Shown here: one piece after another, positions 1 to 15,142 of the stretch | Layout: each line of letters begins with the position of its first letter | Position numbering within the stretch: position 1 is the first letter of the stretch | Assembly: GCF_052324685.1 (NCBI RefSeq) | Contig: NW_027506981.1 | Location: 124,001-188,000 of the forward strand | Reading direction: 5' to 3' | From: Brachyhypopomus gauderio | Taxonomy: Eukaryota; Chordata; Actinopteri; Gymnotiformes; Hypopomidae | DNA: 64,000 nucleotides | The notes under the pieces: model-generated | Seen by the model: the letters and a program-made list of their open reading frames with translations, nothing else | The model's database searches: none | Told to the model about the DNA's origin: nothing | Translations under genes and position numbers: made by a program

Positions 1-1086
1 GGACGGCGAGTTCTGATCCAACACAACACTCTGTGTGTGTGTGTCTGTGTGCATGTGTGTGCTAGCTGCTAACATTAGCAGTCATTCTCCCTGCACGGGT
101 GCGTGTATCAGACAGAGGGCGCTGCACTCTAGTGGAGACGGGTGGAGTCGCATGACTGCAGGGCCCTGTGGGGTGTGTGCGGACGGCCAGCTGATGGAGC
201 GATGAATGGGCACATTGTTGTCCGTATGCAAATGCGTGCGCCCGGCCCACTGAGAGCAGACCACACTGCGTTTGTACGGCGAGGAGCCTTCGTCATGGCG
301 TCACGTCCCGCCCAGACCACCCCCCCCCCCCAATCATATCTCTTCCTGTAAGAGCACATCACTCCTCCCTTCTCTTTCTTTCTCTCTTCCTTCCTTCCTT
401 TCCAACCTAACCATCCCCCTCCACCACTGCTGTCGCATGACCAGAGCCTTCCTCCTCGTGAACCTTGTGTGTGCTCACACACACACACACTCACACACTC
501 ACACAGCTCTGCTCATTGTACTATGATATGATGAAGACATGATCTGATTGATGATCATCTCCCTGACTCTGTCTATATGAATGTCTGGGTGTGAAAAGCC
601 CCATTTCTCCCCGTACCTCACACCCTGTGCTTTACACGCGTTTGCAGCTGAATCATCCCTTTCATCCTCTCCTTCCCAACTCACCCCACTTTGTAATTCC
701 ATGAAGCCAATGCAGGCGTGTTGACAATCGCGTCCATACTTACATGCCTAGACCTGTACTTTGGTGCAATGGCCATGAACCAACACTAGATGGCAGCATT
801 GCATCATCCCATTTTTGGTTGTTGTTTGTCCCCCCCCCCCCTCCTTCCTTTGGTGGTGTCTGAGCTCTGCCTCTGAGCACCTTCTTCTGCCCAAACCATT
901 TCCTCCACCAACTCGTCTAAGCAAGCTAGCACGCGAGCCGACGTGAACGGCTTTTACGTGGCCTGTGAAATCAGGCGTCTGAACGAGGCGGTGTGGTATG
1001 CGCGCGTGTGCAGGCGTGCCCCCCCCCCGGCCTCCGCCCGTCACATCGTCACGCGGACGTGGCTGCGTGCGGCAGGCTTGGCTCAC
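1..1086. other. tmem164 intronic DNA at the left edge
   Basis: This lies downstream of the 1087-1165 exon in gene orientation. It holds short TG runs (31-60), CA runs near 478-503, pyrimidine-rich stretches and short C runs. No exon of the missing C-terminal part was recognised. Confidence 0.5.
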
Positions 1087-1165
1087 CTCCTTTCCGGAAC
1101 AGGTAGACGGGCACGAGGTAGAGCATGGAGTGTTGGATGTAGTAGATCTCCTTCTCGAAGGGGAG
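1087..1165 (-). CDS. tmem164: tmem164 fourth coding exon (last one inside the window)
   Basis: A 79-base exon encoding [20 protein letters not shown] then YLFRKG, ending in phase 1 at GGAG|GTGAGC. The acceptor is TCCACAG. It corresponds to the human [20 protein letters not shown] segment. No further family exon was seen in the 1,086 bases to the left, so the C-terminal exons are outside the window. Confidence 0.94.
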
Positions 1166-4100
1166 CTGTGGACGACAAGACCTTTGGCTTTGGTGACTGT
1201 TAACTTCCAACGTTAGAGCAGGGCAGGTTTGTAAAGGCGAGAACATGGCAGCTCGTTTACTTGTTTAAGCACATAATGCACACAATCTTCAAACGTCCCC
1301 TTAACTAGAGAGACAAAATCACAATCAAAATAATGCTGGCATTAAGACACTGCAATATACACATTACTCATATCAGACATAGCATTTATGTCCTTCATAT
1401 CTGTTAATATCATATCAGGACATATAAAACTGGACTGATAAATATTAAGCTCTTCTCCACGCAGACCTGCAGGGTTAAAATCACCAAAAACATACCAATC
1501 TGTGAAACAGGGAAGGGGGGGAGCTACATGTGTGTCTTCAAACCAGGCCTGCACTGTGTGGATGACGACAGAAACCCCCCCCCCCCCCCCCCTTCAAACC
1601 AGGCCTGCACTGTGAGGATGACGACAGAAACCCCCCCCCCCTTCAAACCAGGCCTGCACTGTGTGGATGACGACAGAAACCCCCCCCCCTTCAAACCAGG
1701 CCTGCACTGTGTGGATGACGACAGAAACCCCCCCCCCCCTTCAAACCAGGCCTGCACTGTGAGGATGACGACAGAAACCCCCCCCCACCCTTCAAACCAG
1801 GCCTGCACTGTGTGGATGACGACAGAAACCCCCCCACCCTTCAAACCAGGCCTGCACTGTGAGGATGACGACAGAAACCCCCCCCACCCTTCAAACCAGG
1901 CCTGCACTGTGAGGATGACGACAGAAACCCCCCCCCCCCCCCCCTTCAAACCAGGCCTGCACTGTGAGGATGACGACAGAAACCCCCCCCCACCCTTCAA
2001 ACCAGGCCTGCACTGTGTGGATGACGACAGAAACCCCCCCACCCTTCAAACCAGGCCTGCACTGTGAGGATGACGACAGAAACCCCCCCCACCCTTCAAA
2101 CCAGGCCTGCACTGTGAGGATGACGACAGAAACCCCCCCCCCCCCCCCCCCCCCCTTCAAACCAGGCCTGCACTGTGAAGATGACGACAGAAACCCCCCC
2201 CCCCACCCTTCAAACCAGGCCTGCACTGTGAAGATGATGACAGAAACCCCCCCCACCCCTGCCTGAATAACACCCACCCACCCACCAATATAACACGCAC
2301 ACTCGCAGTTTCACTAAAAATGGAACTGGGCCTACATTGTTCATCTGTTCATGTCCGTACTGTACGGCCTGATGCCACAGCCACCCCCCCCCCCCCCCCA
2401 ACCCTCTACGCCTGCACGTACGCAGCAGGTGATGTAGCTCCATTAAAGAGGACGCAAGGGAAACAAACCTTTTCTGCGGTTTTTCAGACATTTAAGTATC
2501 TGGAGTGGTGGTGTTGGCAGCATAGACCTCAACAAATGACTATGGTAGCGCGTGTGTGTGTGTGTGTGTCTCCAGTCTTTGAGGACAGAAGAGCGGAGTT
2601 TATTTTTGATGGCAACACCCCAGATACAGTCAGCAGAACGCTAGAGATGTGTGGTAACCACAGTGCCCCTCCCTGCTTTTCTAACCTGGGTCAGAACAAC
2701 TCAGCACTGGCAACTAAACATCCACTAAAACAGACATAAATACTAACTTATCCATAGCAGAAATGTAAGTATTTTAAAATAATAGTGATCTGTTTCATTG
2801 GCCATTGACCACCAGCTATCGCTAACTTATATAATATATTCCTGAATGTGTGTGCGATATTAACCATACTTATAGTCTTATAGTCCCAAACATCTGAGCA
2901 GGTTTGTGCTGTAAAATGTTTTGTTTGCTGCTTTGGTTTGACATATTAAGGTTTGTTCACATTAGTTCTGTCCATGTTGAGATGGGATGCCAACTTTATG
3001 TCAATCACATTCATATATGAACTACAGTAGCACAAATGAACAATTCTCTTGTACCAACCACTGAGGCCAGTTGGGTTACAATGTAATACACAGAAGGTGC
3101 CAACGTCATACAGATCAACACATGCACTACAACATAATATTAGCGCTATTAGTATTTTAGCCGACTGTAAAACGAACATCTTATCAACACGGGAAGAACG
3201 TGAGCGGAAAAATTAGAGAACTGGGGCAGATGTCTGAAGAACTTTTCTTGCTGCTGATTTAACAAGTTGTTGGGATCTTGCTGTGAATTGTTGGGCCTTG
3301 TGGCCGGGTGGCTGTCGAGGCTCTTAGCGTGTTTCACTCAGGCAACCAGGGGTTAGCGACACGGGCCAGAATGCAGCCGGAGCGAGCCCAGACTTCGGGG
3401 AGCAAACCGGGCGCTACGTTTCCCCCGCGTGAGGCGTGAACGTTGCACCGCTACGTTTCCTCTCCAGCAGCTGCGTCTCTCGAGGACGTATTTGCGTGAC
3501 ACACCCCGCTGCAGAACAGGAGGGGTGAGCAGTGGCTCGTTATCGTTTCAAGGGACCTTCATTTTGAGTCGGTTAAGGATATTTAAAAGAAATTGTGCAG
3601 GTTATTTTTGCACATACATAATCCATTCTAAAATGTATTTTTTTTAAACACCACTTCAGTCGAAAGACCTCCAAAAAGGAGGACACATCACTGCACCTAA
3701 ATCAGAGGCAGTGGAACGAGTTTCTTACGAGTTTGAACGAAACCCTCCACCGTCCTGCGACGTGGTGTCGCCTACGTCTGCTGACCAGGAGGACGAGGGC
3801 TGGAGGGTGGAGATCCCTGTGCCAGTGCCCCTCCATCTCAGATTGCAGGCCAGTGGAGGCCATAGCCACAGCGTGGCTGACAGCGGAGCTTAACGACCAT
3901 CTTAACCTGCTCTCTGGAGGAAGCTAGTCCATCTCCTGGTTGCCGGTGAGGGTCCCAAGGAGATCTGGAGCGGTTTGCTGAGCTTCGATCTTCTGGACCG
4001 CACGGTCCATGGACACCACCCTCGCGCTGACTGAAGAATCAGACTTTCTAATCCTTCGTTCAGGCCCAGAGCCAGAGCTTCAGGCTAGTGCTATAAGCAG

Positions 4101-6200
4101 ATACGAACAAAGTGGGAAGACATGCCTGCTGTCACTGTGGCCCTGGGTGTGGTATGGCGCCCCCATCTGGCCGTGAGTCTGCCACCATGTTCCATAGATA
4201 GGACTTGTGAGGTCTGCAATTATTCAGCAGTACATCCAAGGTTTTATGTACATAAATGGATTCGTTTCTCAGCAATCGCTAACTATCTATGCAAATACAA
4301 TGGAGGTGGTTGGGGCGGCTGTATTCTCAAACCAACCCCACCATTCCGGTAATGGCTGCCATTTCTCACCTCCGTGGAAGCTGTGGGAGACACACCAGAT
4401 GGACACAAACTGCAGAGAGAGCCTTAAATGCACGAGGAGTTTAGATATTTTATATTCTTCACCAGTGTCCACATAAAATGGAGACTGCAACAGTTATTTG
4501 CATGACTGTCTCCACACTTTGCATATGTCCAAGATTAGCATTTTCCAAGCCGTAAGCTGGATAACTGATTTAAGCTACGTCGTGGCAGAACAAGGCCATT
4601 AACTGTGGTATAATACATTAAATAGAAGAGGGCAATAAAAGTTTGTCTTCTGTGACAGAGGCCTAACAATATATTGTATTGGAACAATACCTGAAAGCAA
4701 ATATATGAAACGCAGTGGTGTGCAGTCAGGCCCTTCTAGCTGTTCACAGAAAAAATTGAATGGAAAAAAATAACATAATATAAATGTACACATTTCCAAA
4801 ATAAAAACTTCAACCTATTCATATAGGATACACTTCTTACCACTAGTTACTATGGGATTACTCTGGAATTACCATTTGCATTTCTATCAGAGTGGAACTA
4901 ATCGAAACTGCCAAGACTTGCTGCTGTGTATGTGCCTACATGTTCCTTCTGAGGAGATTTGAAAATACAAGTCTGTTAGCAAAATGACAGAAAATCTGAC
5001 CAATGATGTGTAGGATTTTCAGTATGGGGGCTGGGCTGTACCTTCCTGGCCCTTCTCAGCAGACCAAAGAGGCATTATTAAGAAAATAAAAACACACTAC
5101 CGTAGGAAACCAGCTCTGAATGGCAACCTTGAGTGAGACACACTGTAGCGTACCTAACTGAATACCCTTTTACAACACCACCCTTCAATGAAAATCTCAT
5201 TCCATTTTAGCAAGGTCAGCTAACTCCATTTATAAATCTTAACCAGAAAGGAAAAAAACGTTTTGTACGAAGTTTCTGCGAGATCAACTGTGGGAGGTAA
5301 GCCTGGCTAAGAGCCTTCAGCATACGCACTCTTGTGCTCTGGAAGCTGCGCTGTGAGGAAGTGTGAACCACAGAAGGGAGAAGGGTTGCCCAATCCTGGC
5401 CCTGCACTCTGGTGAACAGTCAAGTGATCTGCATTCACGACCTACTGCATTTTCATCGCTTAACGACACCATGTTGTTAGATAAAAGAGGCGCTGAAGCT
5501 TTCTGAACGGACACTGTAAGGCAAAAATGTTCACACTCGCATTCAATTTATTTCCTTTTTGTGTTTTTGTGAAGAAATAAAGGCAAAACCCTATTCAGGA
5601 AACACACATATTGCACAAACAATGCAGGCAAGTAAATAATTAAACAAGCCAATAAAGGCCCTCAGAAGTCAAATGCTGCCACGGTCTTTGTAATCAGCAT
5701 TAGGCAAACAGGAAATCACCTGGGCACGCTGCCACCCACGAGCATGCACGTCTGTCTTCAGCTTTAACCAAGCAAGGCTGCAGGAAGACAGTCGTGAAGA
5801 CGGGGACGCGAGGGTGGTGGACACGAGGACACCGAGCAGTTGTGCAAACCCCACGCGTCATTATCAGATCACACAAGCCTGGACCGTGACCTCATGGACC
5901 TGGTGCATCGTGCACAAGAACGCGTTTATGTTGGGGGAGCGATTCGCTCTTCAGACGTGGGAACTGACAGACGCTACTGTGGCTGCCCGGAGCTGGGGGG
6001 GGCTGGGTGGGGCTGGGTGGGGCTGGGGCGGGTGGGGCTGAAAGGATGGTTGTGGTAATGTTTTGAGCGTGCTGTGGGAAGTAAACACTGCCCTTTCATC
6101 TTGCTCCATCATAAGTAACGCGTCACTCCCACACAGCAGACACACCCGACACAATCCAAGGAGCTGAACAGACTATAATAAGATATTGTATTCTATTATT

Positions 6201-6246
<46 letters not shown>

Positions 6247-9200
6247 TTGCTTATTATCTCTGCCACACAGACTGAAGGACATTAAGAAAGTAATGCAGGA
6301 GGCTGTCTGAATTATGTCTCACTGTTAATCCCTATCTGGCTTCACCACCGCACTGAAATGAGCATGAAGGAGATGATGCCTAACAGCAGGTCATGATGAG
6401 GGCGGGGCCATGACGAGAGGACCAATGGCTAGCCAGCTCGTGCACCTCAACGAGACAAAACATCGCTCACGCTGGACAGGCTGCAGTCAGACCATCGTCT
6501 TTGCACTATTGAATTTTTTTTCACTCGTTTTCCCTCAAACTATGCACCATTTTCACCATCTGTTTGAGCACGTTTATTGGTGTCTTTTTACCCAAGTGAA
6601 TGAGAGGGACGAGGCAGGGGTACATTAGTTTAAAAAACACCCTCAAGGCTCAAACAGTGGTACTGGTGACATGCTGTGTCTGCTCAGTAAAAGTGAAACA
6701 TTTCCTCATGTTGACTTATTAAGTCATAATTATATCACACAAATATCACACATTAACCAATTAGAGTATGACATACCACACTTTTTACCCATCTGTATTT
6801 TTCTGTACTGTGCAACAGTCCAACTGAACACAGAACATGTCTTATTGGCAGCTTTTAACATCAAATTGACCTAACCAACAAACGCCCTGAACTCATAGGA
6901 GGACAGGCCTTCAGAATGGGTCCATTATCTGATGGCAGTGTGGTACTGATAATGGCTGCTAACATGAATGAGTCAGAGGATGTCCACAAAACATCTCAGG
7001 GCAAAGGGTTTTCTTTTCCCAACACAACATTTACGGAGAACAAGAGATAGGGGCCGACTTCTTTTTGAGGTGTTTATAGTTCCTTATAGTAATCCTTTAC
7101 GCTCCCTTCTCAGAAACCACATTCTGACTCAGACGTTTTACAAGCTTTTATAAATTCTGTATTACAGATCACACCCTTCATTTTGCTCAAGGAAGCAAGT
7201 CTGCAAAAGCTTCTTTGTAAATGTACAGTATTTACAGTCTCGGAGGAGAAGAGAGAGCGTGCCCCCCCGCCATGTGTTCGGGTGTCTTCTTTGTAAATGT
7301 ACAGTATTTACAGTCTCGGAGGAGAAGAGAGAGCGTGCCCCCCCGCCATGTGTTCGGGTGTCTTCTTTGTAAATGTACAGTATTTACAGTCTCGGAGGAG
7401 AAGAGAGAGCGTGCTCCCACGCCATGTGTTCGGGTGTCTTCTCCCCTCCTGACTCTAATCCCTCACATTCTGTGTCAGTGCTCCTTTCATCTCTGCAGGA
7501 GCCGTTGGATTGGTCAGAAGCAGCAGTAGGTGGTCCTCTATCCCAGCAGGACTGGGGGGGGGTTACCGAAGACGCATTCCTCTCCCCCCCATCCTCCCAT
7601 TCCCAAACATCTGCTCATGTTTACCTCCTGCGGCTCGGGTTACAGCTCTACCTGGAAACTGGCACGAGGTCCAGGAAGGAACCCTAGCAGAAGAGCGTGC
7701 GGCGGCCATCTCCGAGAAGACCAGAGAGAATGCCCCGGGAGGAATGACGGGGAGGGGCAGAATGAATCAATCAATCTGCATCAGTGCACCAAGGCCACAC
7801 CCCCTCCTTTTTTCTTTTCTTTTTTTAATCTCATTTACAAATGTTACACTGGAGCAGTTTCACAGGCACAAGTCTGACTGGACCGAGTCCTGGGTGGACG
7901 TGCCTGGAGCTGCCGAGGTCTCTTCTTCTCTGCACCGCTCCCTCCAAACGTGCTATAAGGGATCGCTGCCACCATTCCGCTATTTTGGCCCTGTGACAGA
8001 GGCTGTCAAACAACCCTGTGTGAGAGTACACACACGCTAATAAACCCGTGTGTGGCGGCGGGGGGGGGATGGGGGTTCTGTGAAACCCTGAGCCGAGCAC
8101 CAGTTCTGCTGCTGAATCAAACACAGAAATGCTTTTGCACTCCTGGAAAGACTTTTGACTTTTGCTCTGGCAAGAGGTTTCCCGTAAATATTTGCACGTT
8201 GCCTCTGCCGAGCGAATGACGGCCAGCTTCGTGAAAACGGCTCCTGCGGTGTCCTTGTTTGCGGGGGGGAGGGGCCATTAGACTGCTCCAACCCCAAAGA
8301 GCCGCCGCCTCACTCAAACCTTAATGGCTCTGACCGGGACGCACAATGACCGTAATGGCATTGGCGTGGTCGGCTCTTGGGCTCTTGGGTCGAACGCCTT
8401 CCAGGGCTTACACCAAAGCTTTTTAACTCATTTTATATCGGGACAGAGAAGAACCTTAACGGTGAGGTCTAATGTTTGTGTATGAACATGCACGGGTGCC
8501 TCTCGCAGTGAACAAAAGGAGGGGGGAACAGGGAAAAAACGGGGGGGGGTTTGCACTCACTAGTCGGGTGTTGACCACCGGGAAGAGCAGAGCCAGGAGA
8601 GCGCCGTTCAGCATGTGCACCTGAAGCCTGCGAGAACAGAGAAAACACAACGTTCACCAACACATCCGCCCGCACACGCTCCCCTTCACCGTGGTGGTCA
8701 ATCATTAGCCCGAGGGAACATTCCACACAGTCATCTGCTGACCCCTGCGTTAAAGGCCGCGTGGCGACCAGAACCCATCCCAGATTTACTGCCGTGCTCC
8801 CAAGAGCCACGTTGCATGCACTTACACAGGCAAGCTTTTACCCCCCACCCCCCCACCCCACCAGTATTGCATTATACGTGTACATTATATATGCAGAGAA
8901 ACAGAGAGAAATGAAGATTAGAGTCAGAGTGGGGTTTTTTGGACCACAACACAATACCTTTTTGATACAAAGGCAAGGCCTATATTGGTCAAGCCCTGCC
9001 ACACAGGACCATGGTGCCCAGTGAAAATGGTGTCAACACAAGCGTGTAATGTCATTGTTTACGGGGCTCGCTGTGTAAACTGAGCTCTCGGGCCGATGTC
9101 ATCGCAAAGAGGTGAGCACAGTCGAGGCTTTAGCACGGACACACGATACTGGAGCAACAGCGACCCGCCTCCAGTTGTCACGGCTACAGAGGGAAGCCAT

Positions 9201-12200
9201 AATTGGAGTTCGCAAGCGGGAGATCCTCACGTATGTGGTGTTAATTTAGCGTATATTTAATCGCCAGTTGACAGAGCACAGCCAAACAGTTAGGCAAACT
9301 TGCCGAATCAGAATGGCACGTCTACCACGTCAAATACAATACAAACTTTAAACCCCCAGTTTCAGGAATGCGTGTTTCTTCTTTTTAAATTTATTTTAAA
9401 CCTTTCAGAATTACATTAAATTACGCCAATTTATTTCCATCATGAAAACCATCTAAGCCTAAAGCCTTTCATTCTGCTCACTTGCTTGTATGCACCAGCC
9501 TTTTCGCACAGCTCACGGAACACAATCTCTCATAGGCTGGATGGGCTCGTCTGTGTGAGTCACCCACGACGTCGTCCAGGTGGGTTCAGATCTGGCGTTC
9601 TGAGACCCCACAGCAGGGACGTCGCTGGGCGTTCGGCTGGGGCGTGTGCCATGGCTGCTCTCCAGGTCAGGGGCTTCCTCTTGGACCAAAGGCCAGAAAT
9701 GTGTGTGTGTGTGGGATGGTGAGTGTCTTCGTAGGTGAAGGTGGCTGGGCCTGCCTATGGGTCTTGTGTCTCTGTGTCCCCCACATAAGTGAACACTCCA
9801 CCTCTTCTGATGGTTAGCAATAGCAATTTCAGCGATATTTCCAAGTTCACAGCTGTTCTCTGCGAAGCATCCCAAAATAAACAGTATGCTTTCTCTTCAC
9901 TGAAACTTGCTGTACTTGTGTCAAATCTGGATATACACCAGGCTCATCAGACACTAGTCAGAAGAACAAATGTCTCAAGATTACATTGCTGCAGTGTCGT
10001 TGTCATCGACCCCTTTAAAGCCTGATCTCAGATCAGCATCTTTGCTTTGCCCTGTCCCTATTCACCTGGAGCCATGCAAAGCCTACTGATCCCTGACCTG
10101 CGCTCCATGCTACAGTGGGGTTCATTGGGCTAGAGGGGATCTTTCCCGGAGTTTGGCAGAATGAGATATCACTCGACATGGTCGTCATGCCCGCGAAGCC
10201 TTGCCCTCCCCAGAGGAATCTCTCAGCCACGCCTCGTGCCAAGCAGGGCGAAGGAAAATGAACTGGGAGGCAACTGGTTGGGTTCCTCTGCTGAGACCTT
10301 TCTCCTGCGCATCACGAGGTCCATTCCAAACAGCCAGAGCTTCTTTATAAAGGTGTGACATTTCACAACCATTTTTTCATCATTTATTGTACAACATGTT
10401 CTCTCTCTCCCTCCCTCTCTCTCTTTTTTGCAGAAGGCCTTGATCTAATTACACTTGGAAAGGAGGTGAAAGAAACATTAAACCATCTAAAACGGGCAAA
10501 TATTCTGTCATTGTTGATTTAGAGAAGGAGTGAAAGAGAAAGAGTGAGAGCGAGAGAGAGAGCGTGAAGGAGAATTTTAAGAGGATAAAAGAACAAGCAA
10601 TCATCATAAACAACCACCATCCTTAGGACTTCCCTCTGGAGACGCTAATGATGTTCTTGAGAGAACCGAATGCATCTTTCAGCTCAGACTAAAAGCACTT
10701 TATCATGCAACTACACAAACACTTCCCACCACGTTCAAACCTAGCATGCTACGTCAGTTCCGTTTCTGGAACCGGACAGGACTAACGAAAATGTGCGTTC
10801 TATCAAACAGCACAGAGACAGACGTCTCAGGCAGACATCCGCCTCGAGCGCGAGTCCATTTGAGAAGATATGACCCCTAATCTATTTAACGTTTAAGCGC
10901 TGCCATTTCCGTCTTCAGTCAGTCTCGCTGGTGCTCAATCGCTAACTCCCCGAGGCTCTCTGCATTGGGAGTGACTGGACACGTCAAAATCACGGGCATT
11001 GTTTTGTTTTGTTTACAGTCATTCCATGTCATGATTTGATAAAGAATAGATGACAGTGTTTGGTTTGATGTCATTTGTGTCTGCCTTTCTAATGCAGCAC
11101 ATTTGAAACATACCTGCGTCAGCAGGAGATTCTCCTTTGAGGCGCTCAAAAGCCATACATCAGGAACACCCAGTGTGGTGTGCTAATCCTATGCGAATAC
11201 TCTACAACCCTCATTCCACTGTGAACAACCTGCTACACCGAGGCAGCCTTTGTGTTAAAAGGCCTACTTATTTTAAAAGAAGAAATCAGACACAAGCTAT
11301 TCACATTTACAGCAATTGGAAGACTCTCTGGACCAGAGCAGCTAGCACATTTGACGGTATGACGGCGCGCGTGGGCTCTGGGAACCGAGCCCACTCCCCC
11401 GGTGTGGCCAGGTGTCCTACTAAGTGAGCCGATAGGCCGATGTGCCGGCAGGTGGGCGGGCAGACAGCTACAACAACATTTACATTGAGCATTTATTTTT
11501 AGTTTTGATTTGGTAAACTTAAAAGCTTAAAAGCGCTCGTTACTCACCGAAAAATGACCATGGCCGTTTTCCCGGGTGGACATGCCAGTAGGAAGATCTG
11601 TAGTGGTGAACAACACGAAGACAGAAAGGACAATTACTGGACAATTCTGAAGTTCAAGAGAATGTCTATTCAGTTTTGTTTTGGCTGATGCAGCTTATTA
11701 CATACACGGAAACAGAATGAACGGGAGACACGTACAGTACGGCAGCAAACAGAAACGGGTCAGGACCCCATTTTGAAAATGAGTTACGGTGCACTTCACT
11801 GTATCTAATGAAATGAATGCTAAGCCAGTGCCAAACAGCGCAAGTAGGCTAGGTATGGTCCTGCTACACGGAGCTGAAGTCGCTTGGAACAGCATATGCC
11901 CGCCATGTGTGAGAGCCAGTGGGCAGTCAGCAACACCTCACCGGTCTCCTGGCACTGAGGTCACATAATTAGCCAGGTCACTCCAGCACATTGTCCCCCT
12001 GTGATTCATGTGGAAGGGAAATAGGTGAGACACAAACAGGGCAGGCGTGGAGGAGGTTTTGTTGAATTTTCTGATGTAATATGTATTTTTCATAACTTTG
12101 CGGTTGCTGTGTTAATACGCAGGCTCATAGTCAGGAAACTGTAGACACTTATAGTCACAGTAGTCTCAGCAAGCTATAGTCACTAACCTTCATGGGGAAG

Positions 12201-12870
12201 TCTTTAATGGCAAACAAAAATACAATCTCAAAGAAGGCTTTTTGTTAGTTTAAGGACTGTACATTTTAGGGGATATAAAAACAAACAAACAAAAAAACAC
12301 CACCACCACCACACACTTACACACGAAAACAACCACCTCCCACACCCATAGTCCAAAACAAAAAAAAAAAGCCCCACCCAACCCTGAGAGCTGCAGAACT
12401 GGATTGTCCAGTCATGTGCACCCAGTGAAGTGTGTACAGAACTTGCTTCCCTGTAGGCTACATTATTCTGCACCTCATTACCTGGAAGTGGACATGGGCA
12501 GGCAGCCACTGGCAGCTGTTGCACACCAATACAAGCAGACAGAAGAAAGCACTTCATACATCAGTTTTCCATCAGATTATGAAGTCTAAATTTCTTATTT
12601 AATATAAAGATGCAATCCCCCCCCCCACCACCACCACCACTGCAATACACCAATACACTAATGAATAAGGTAGTGGCTGGTAGGTCTAAGCTGTCAAACA
12701 CCAGTGGTCTCCCCCAGTCTTCCTGATATGATACTGGAGGTTTTACTATGGCTCCAGTGTTAGCACAGGGCGGTCTGGCTGGAGGCCAGAGTCTCGACAG
12801 GACTCAGCGTGCCGTACTGACAGGGCTAATCAGGGTTTGTGGGCAGAGCTGCTGGCGTTCGCTACCTCAG

Positions 12871-12906
<36 letters not shown>

Positions 12907-15089
12907 TGTCTACAGCTGATGTCAGTTGTCCTAGGAAAAGCCATCGAGGGCCCACCGGGAAACAGGACAAACGCGTCACACCCTCTCACAGTCAGGCCTG
13001 AGGGAGTGAGATGACTGAAATTCACTGGCAAACCATAAGCCCAACCCATCAGAATGAATGCTGGTAGGGTTTCGAGCTTAGCTCGCAAGGATTTCCATCT
13101 CTTCCCCCCCCCCCCCCAAACAAGTCAGTCTCAAGAGCTCACCAGTGTAACGGATACATTTTCCAAATCAGTTTTCAAATGTTAGTCGCAATGTGTATAA
13201 CACACAGAGGGCACAGGAGAGAACAGAAAGCCACTGAACACACACTAGGACAGAAACGTAAGGGTCATGAACCCCTCACTCCGCTGCTGCTCTCCGGCTG
13301 GCCAGTGCAAGTCCTGTCCGACTCCAAGCAGCGTTAAGGGCAAATGTGTGTCACGTAAACCAAGACATCAAAGCAACATTCCTTAGGACACGTCATGACA
13401 CGCAAGAATTTCCACAGATCTGATGGGAGCACTCATTTATATAATATTCGTTTGCATTTCAATACATTTTTTTGGCCTGCAGGTCACAACTTCTGGATTT
13501 TTTTTTTTTACCTCAAGTCACCTGAAACAAAACAAAGCGTTCCATGTACTCCGGTGTGATACGGGGACAAAATATCACTTAGGATACGGCCGACGGTGCT
13601 TGCTCCAAGGGAAACAAGATAAAATGTCACGGTGTCTAGGATACACAACACACAAGTGCTTTTAGACTGCCGGATGGCTGAAGGCTGCGGAGCTCGAACG
13701 TAAATGAGCCGTAACCTTTCAAGCAGAACGTTTCTGGTGTTTGCTGCGGCGTTGGGGCGTCTTGGAAACCAGAAGCTTGAAGGCCGTAATGGTGTGACAT
13801 CAGGGTAGCCTACAGCACAACAAGAGCCCGTCAATAATTAAAATGAGCGCGGCTCTTGGCGCACAGCTCATTTCCGAAGAGCGATCCATGTGAAGGAACA
13901 GACTGATGATACCCTCTCGTGTACCGGACCTGCCGTGTTCATTATGTTGTTGTACTTATTAACAGATACTTACTCTAAAGGTGTGATGACAACCAGTTTG
14001 CTGCGATTACTTGAAAAGCACTATAACAATGTAACTTAATCCATTCGTTAGAAATTATTACAGCACTCAAATGTTTTAATATTCATTTTGGAACCAAAAA
14101 TAAAAACTCTGGGGATTTTTCAAATATAACAATGGATCAACACTGAAATCCACGGTCTACTTCAAGCACGGGTCTGTTCGCTGACAGCAGTAAGTAGCAA
14201 AGGTTAACGGATCTGAGGCTCGTTGGGCACTGAGAAGGGAGAGACGTTTATTATTAACTCTGCAGTGGTCGCAGTCTAAAACAGTTCTGCACTGTACCCA
14301 AAACTTCAAATCTGCATTGAGGAAAAACAGCAAAATCATGGTGAAATTCACAGTGAAGTGAATAAGGAATTGAAATTAATTTACTTTATTGTGATTTCAG
14401 AAAACTGCAACACTGCTGCCAACCACATGTACCACATATATGTAGTACAGGAAATGTGACGTTCATGTTAATGTATATATTAACAACTAATTATTATATG
14501 AATATTTATCAATATAGAATATATGCAATATTTTATTACAAAAAAGTCAATACTTTGCTGAACACTAAATCTGAATTTATATCGCTAAGGATTCTACCAG
14601 CAATCTACCATGATCTTCGGATCAGAACCCAACATGGTGTGGACTGGAGGGCCAAACATCATGACTCTAGCAAGTCTGGCTGTTCCACCATGTACACATG
14701 ATGAGGTTATGGAATACTAATCACTGTATCAAGATTTCAATTAAAAAGGTGCCATGACTCAAAGTCCATTACTGTTCTTATGGACCCTGATCCATTCCAG
14801 GTCTTTGGTCTGTCCCAGGTCCTCTTACGAGTCAAGAACCTGAAGGTGAAACAGCTCTTAATTACCTCAACAAGGTGAGCTGGAAGATGGAACAGAACAA
14901 AGACCTGGTGGGGGTTAAAAGTAGTTGAGGTCTGCACTGACAGATACACCACAGGCATCCTTAATGTGTTGGGTAGTGAGGCTGATTCAACAGAAGTATT
15001 AACTACAGTATTATAACTACAGTGATCTCCATGGACTGTTCAGATCTACATATAGCGAGAACGAGTGTGAGTCAATAGTGTGAGGATGA

Positions 15090-15142
<53 letters not shown>

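Noticed and set aside
1524..2277. Proline/glycine-rich open frames of 130-180 codons across the poly-C array
   Set aside because: They exist in overlapping phases on both strands and follow the tandem repeat; they are by-products.
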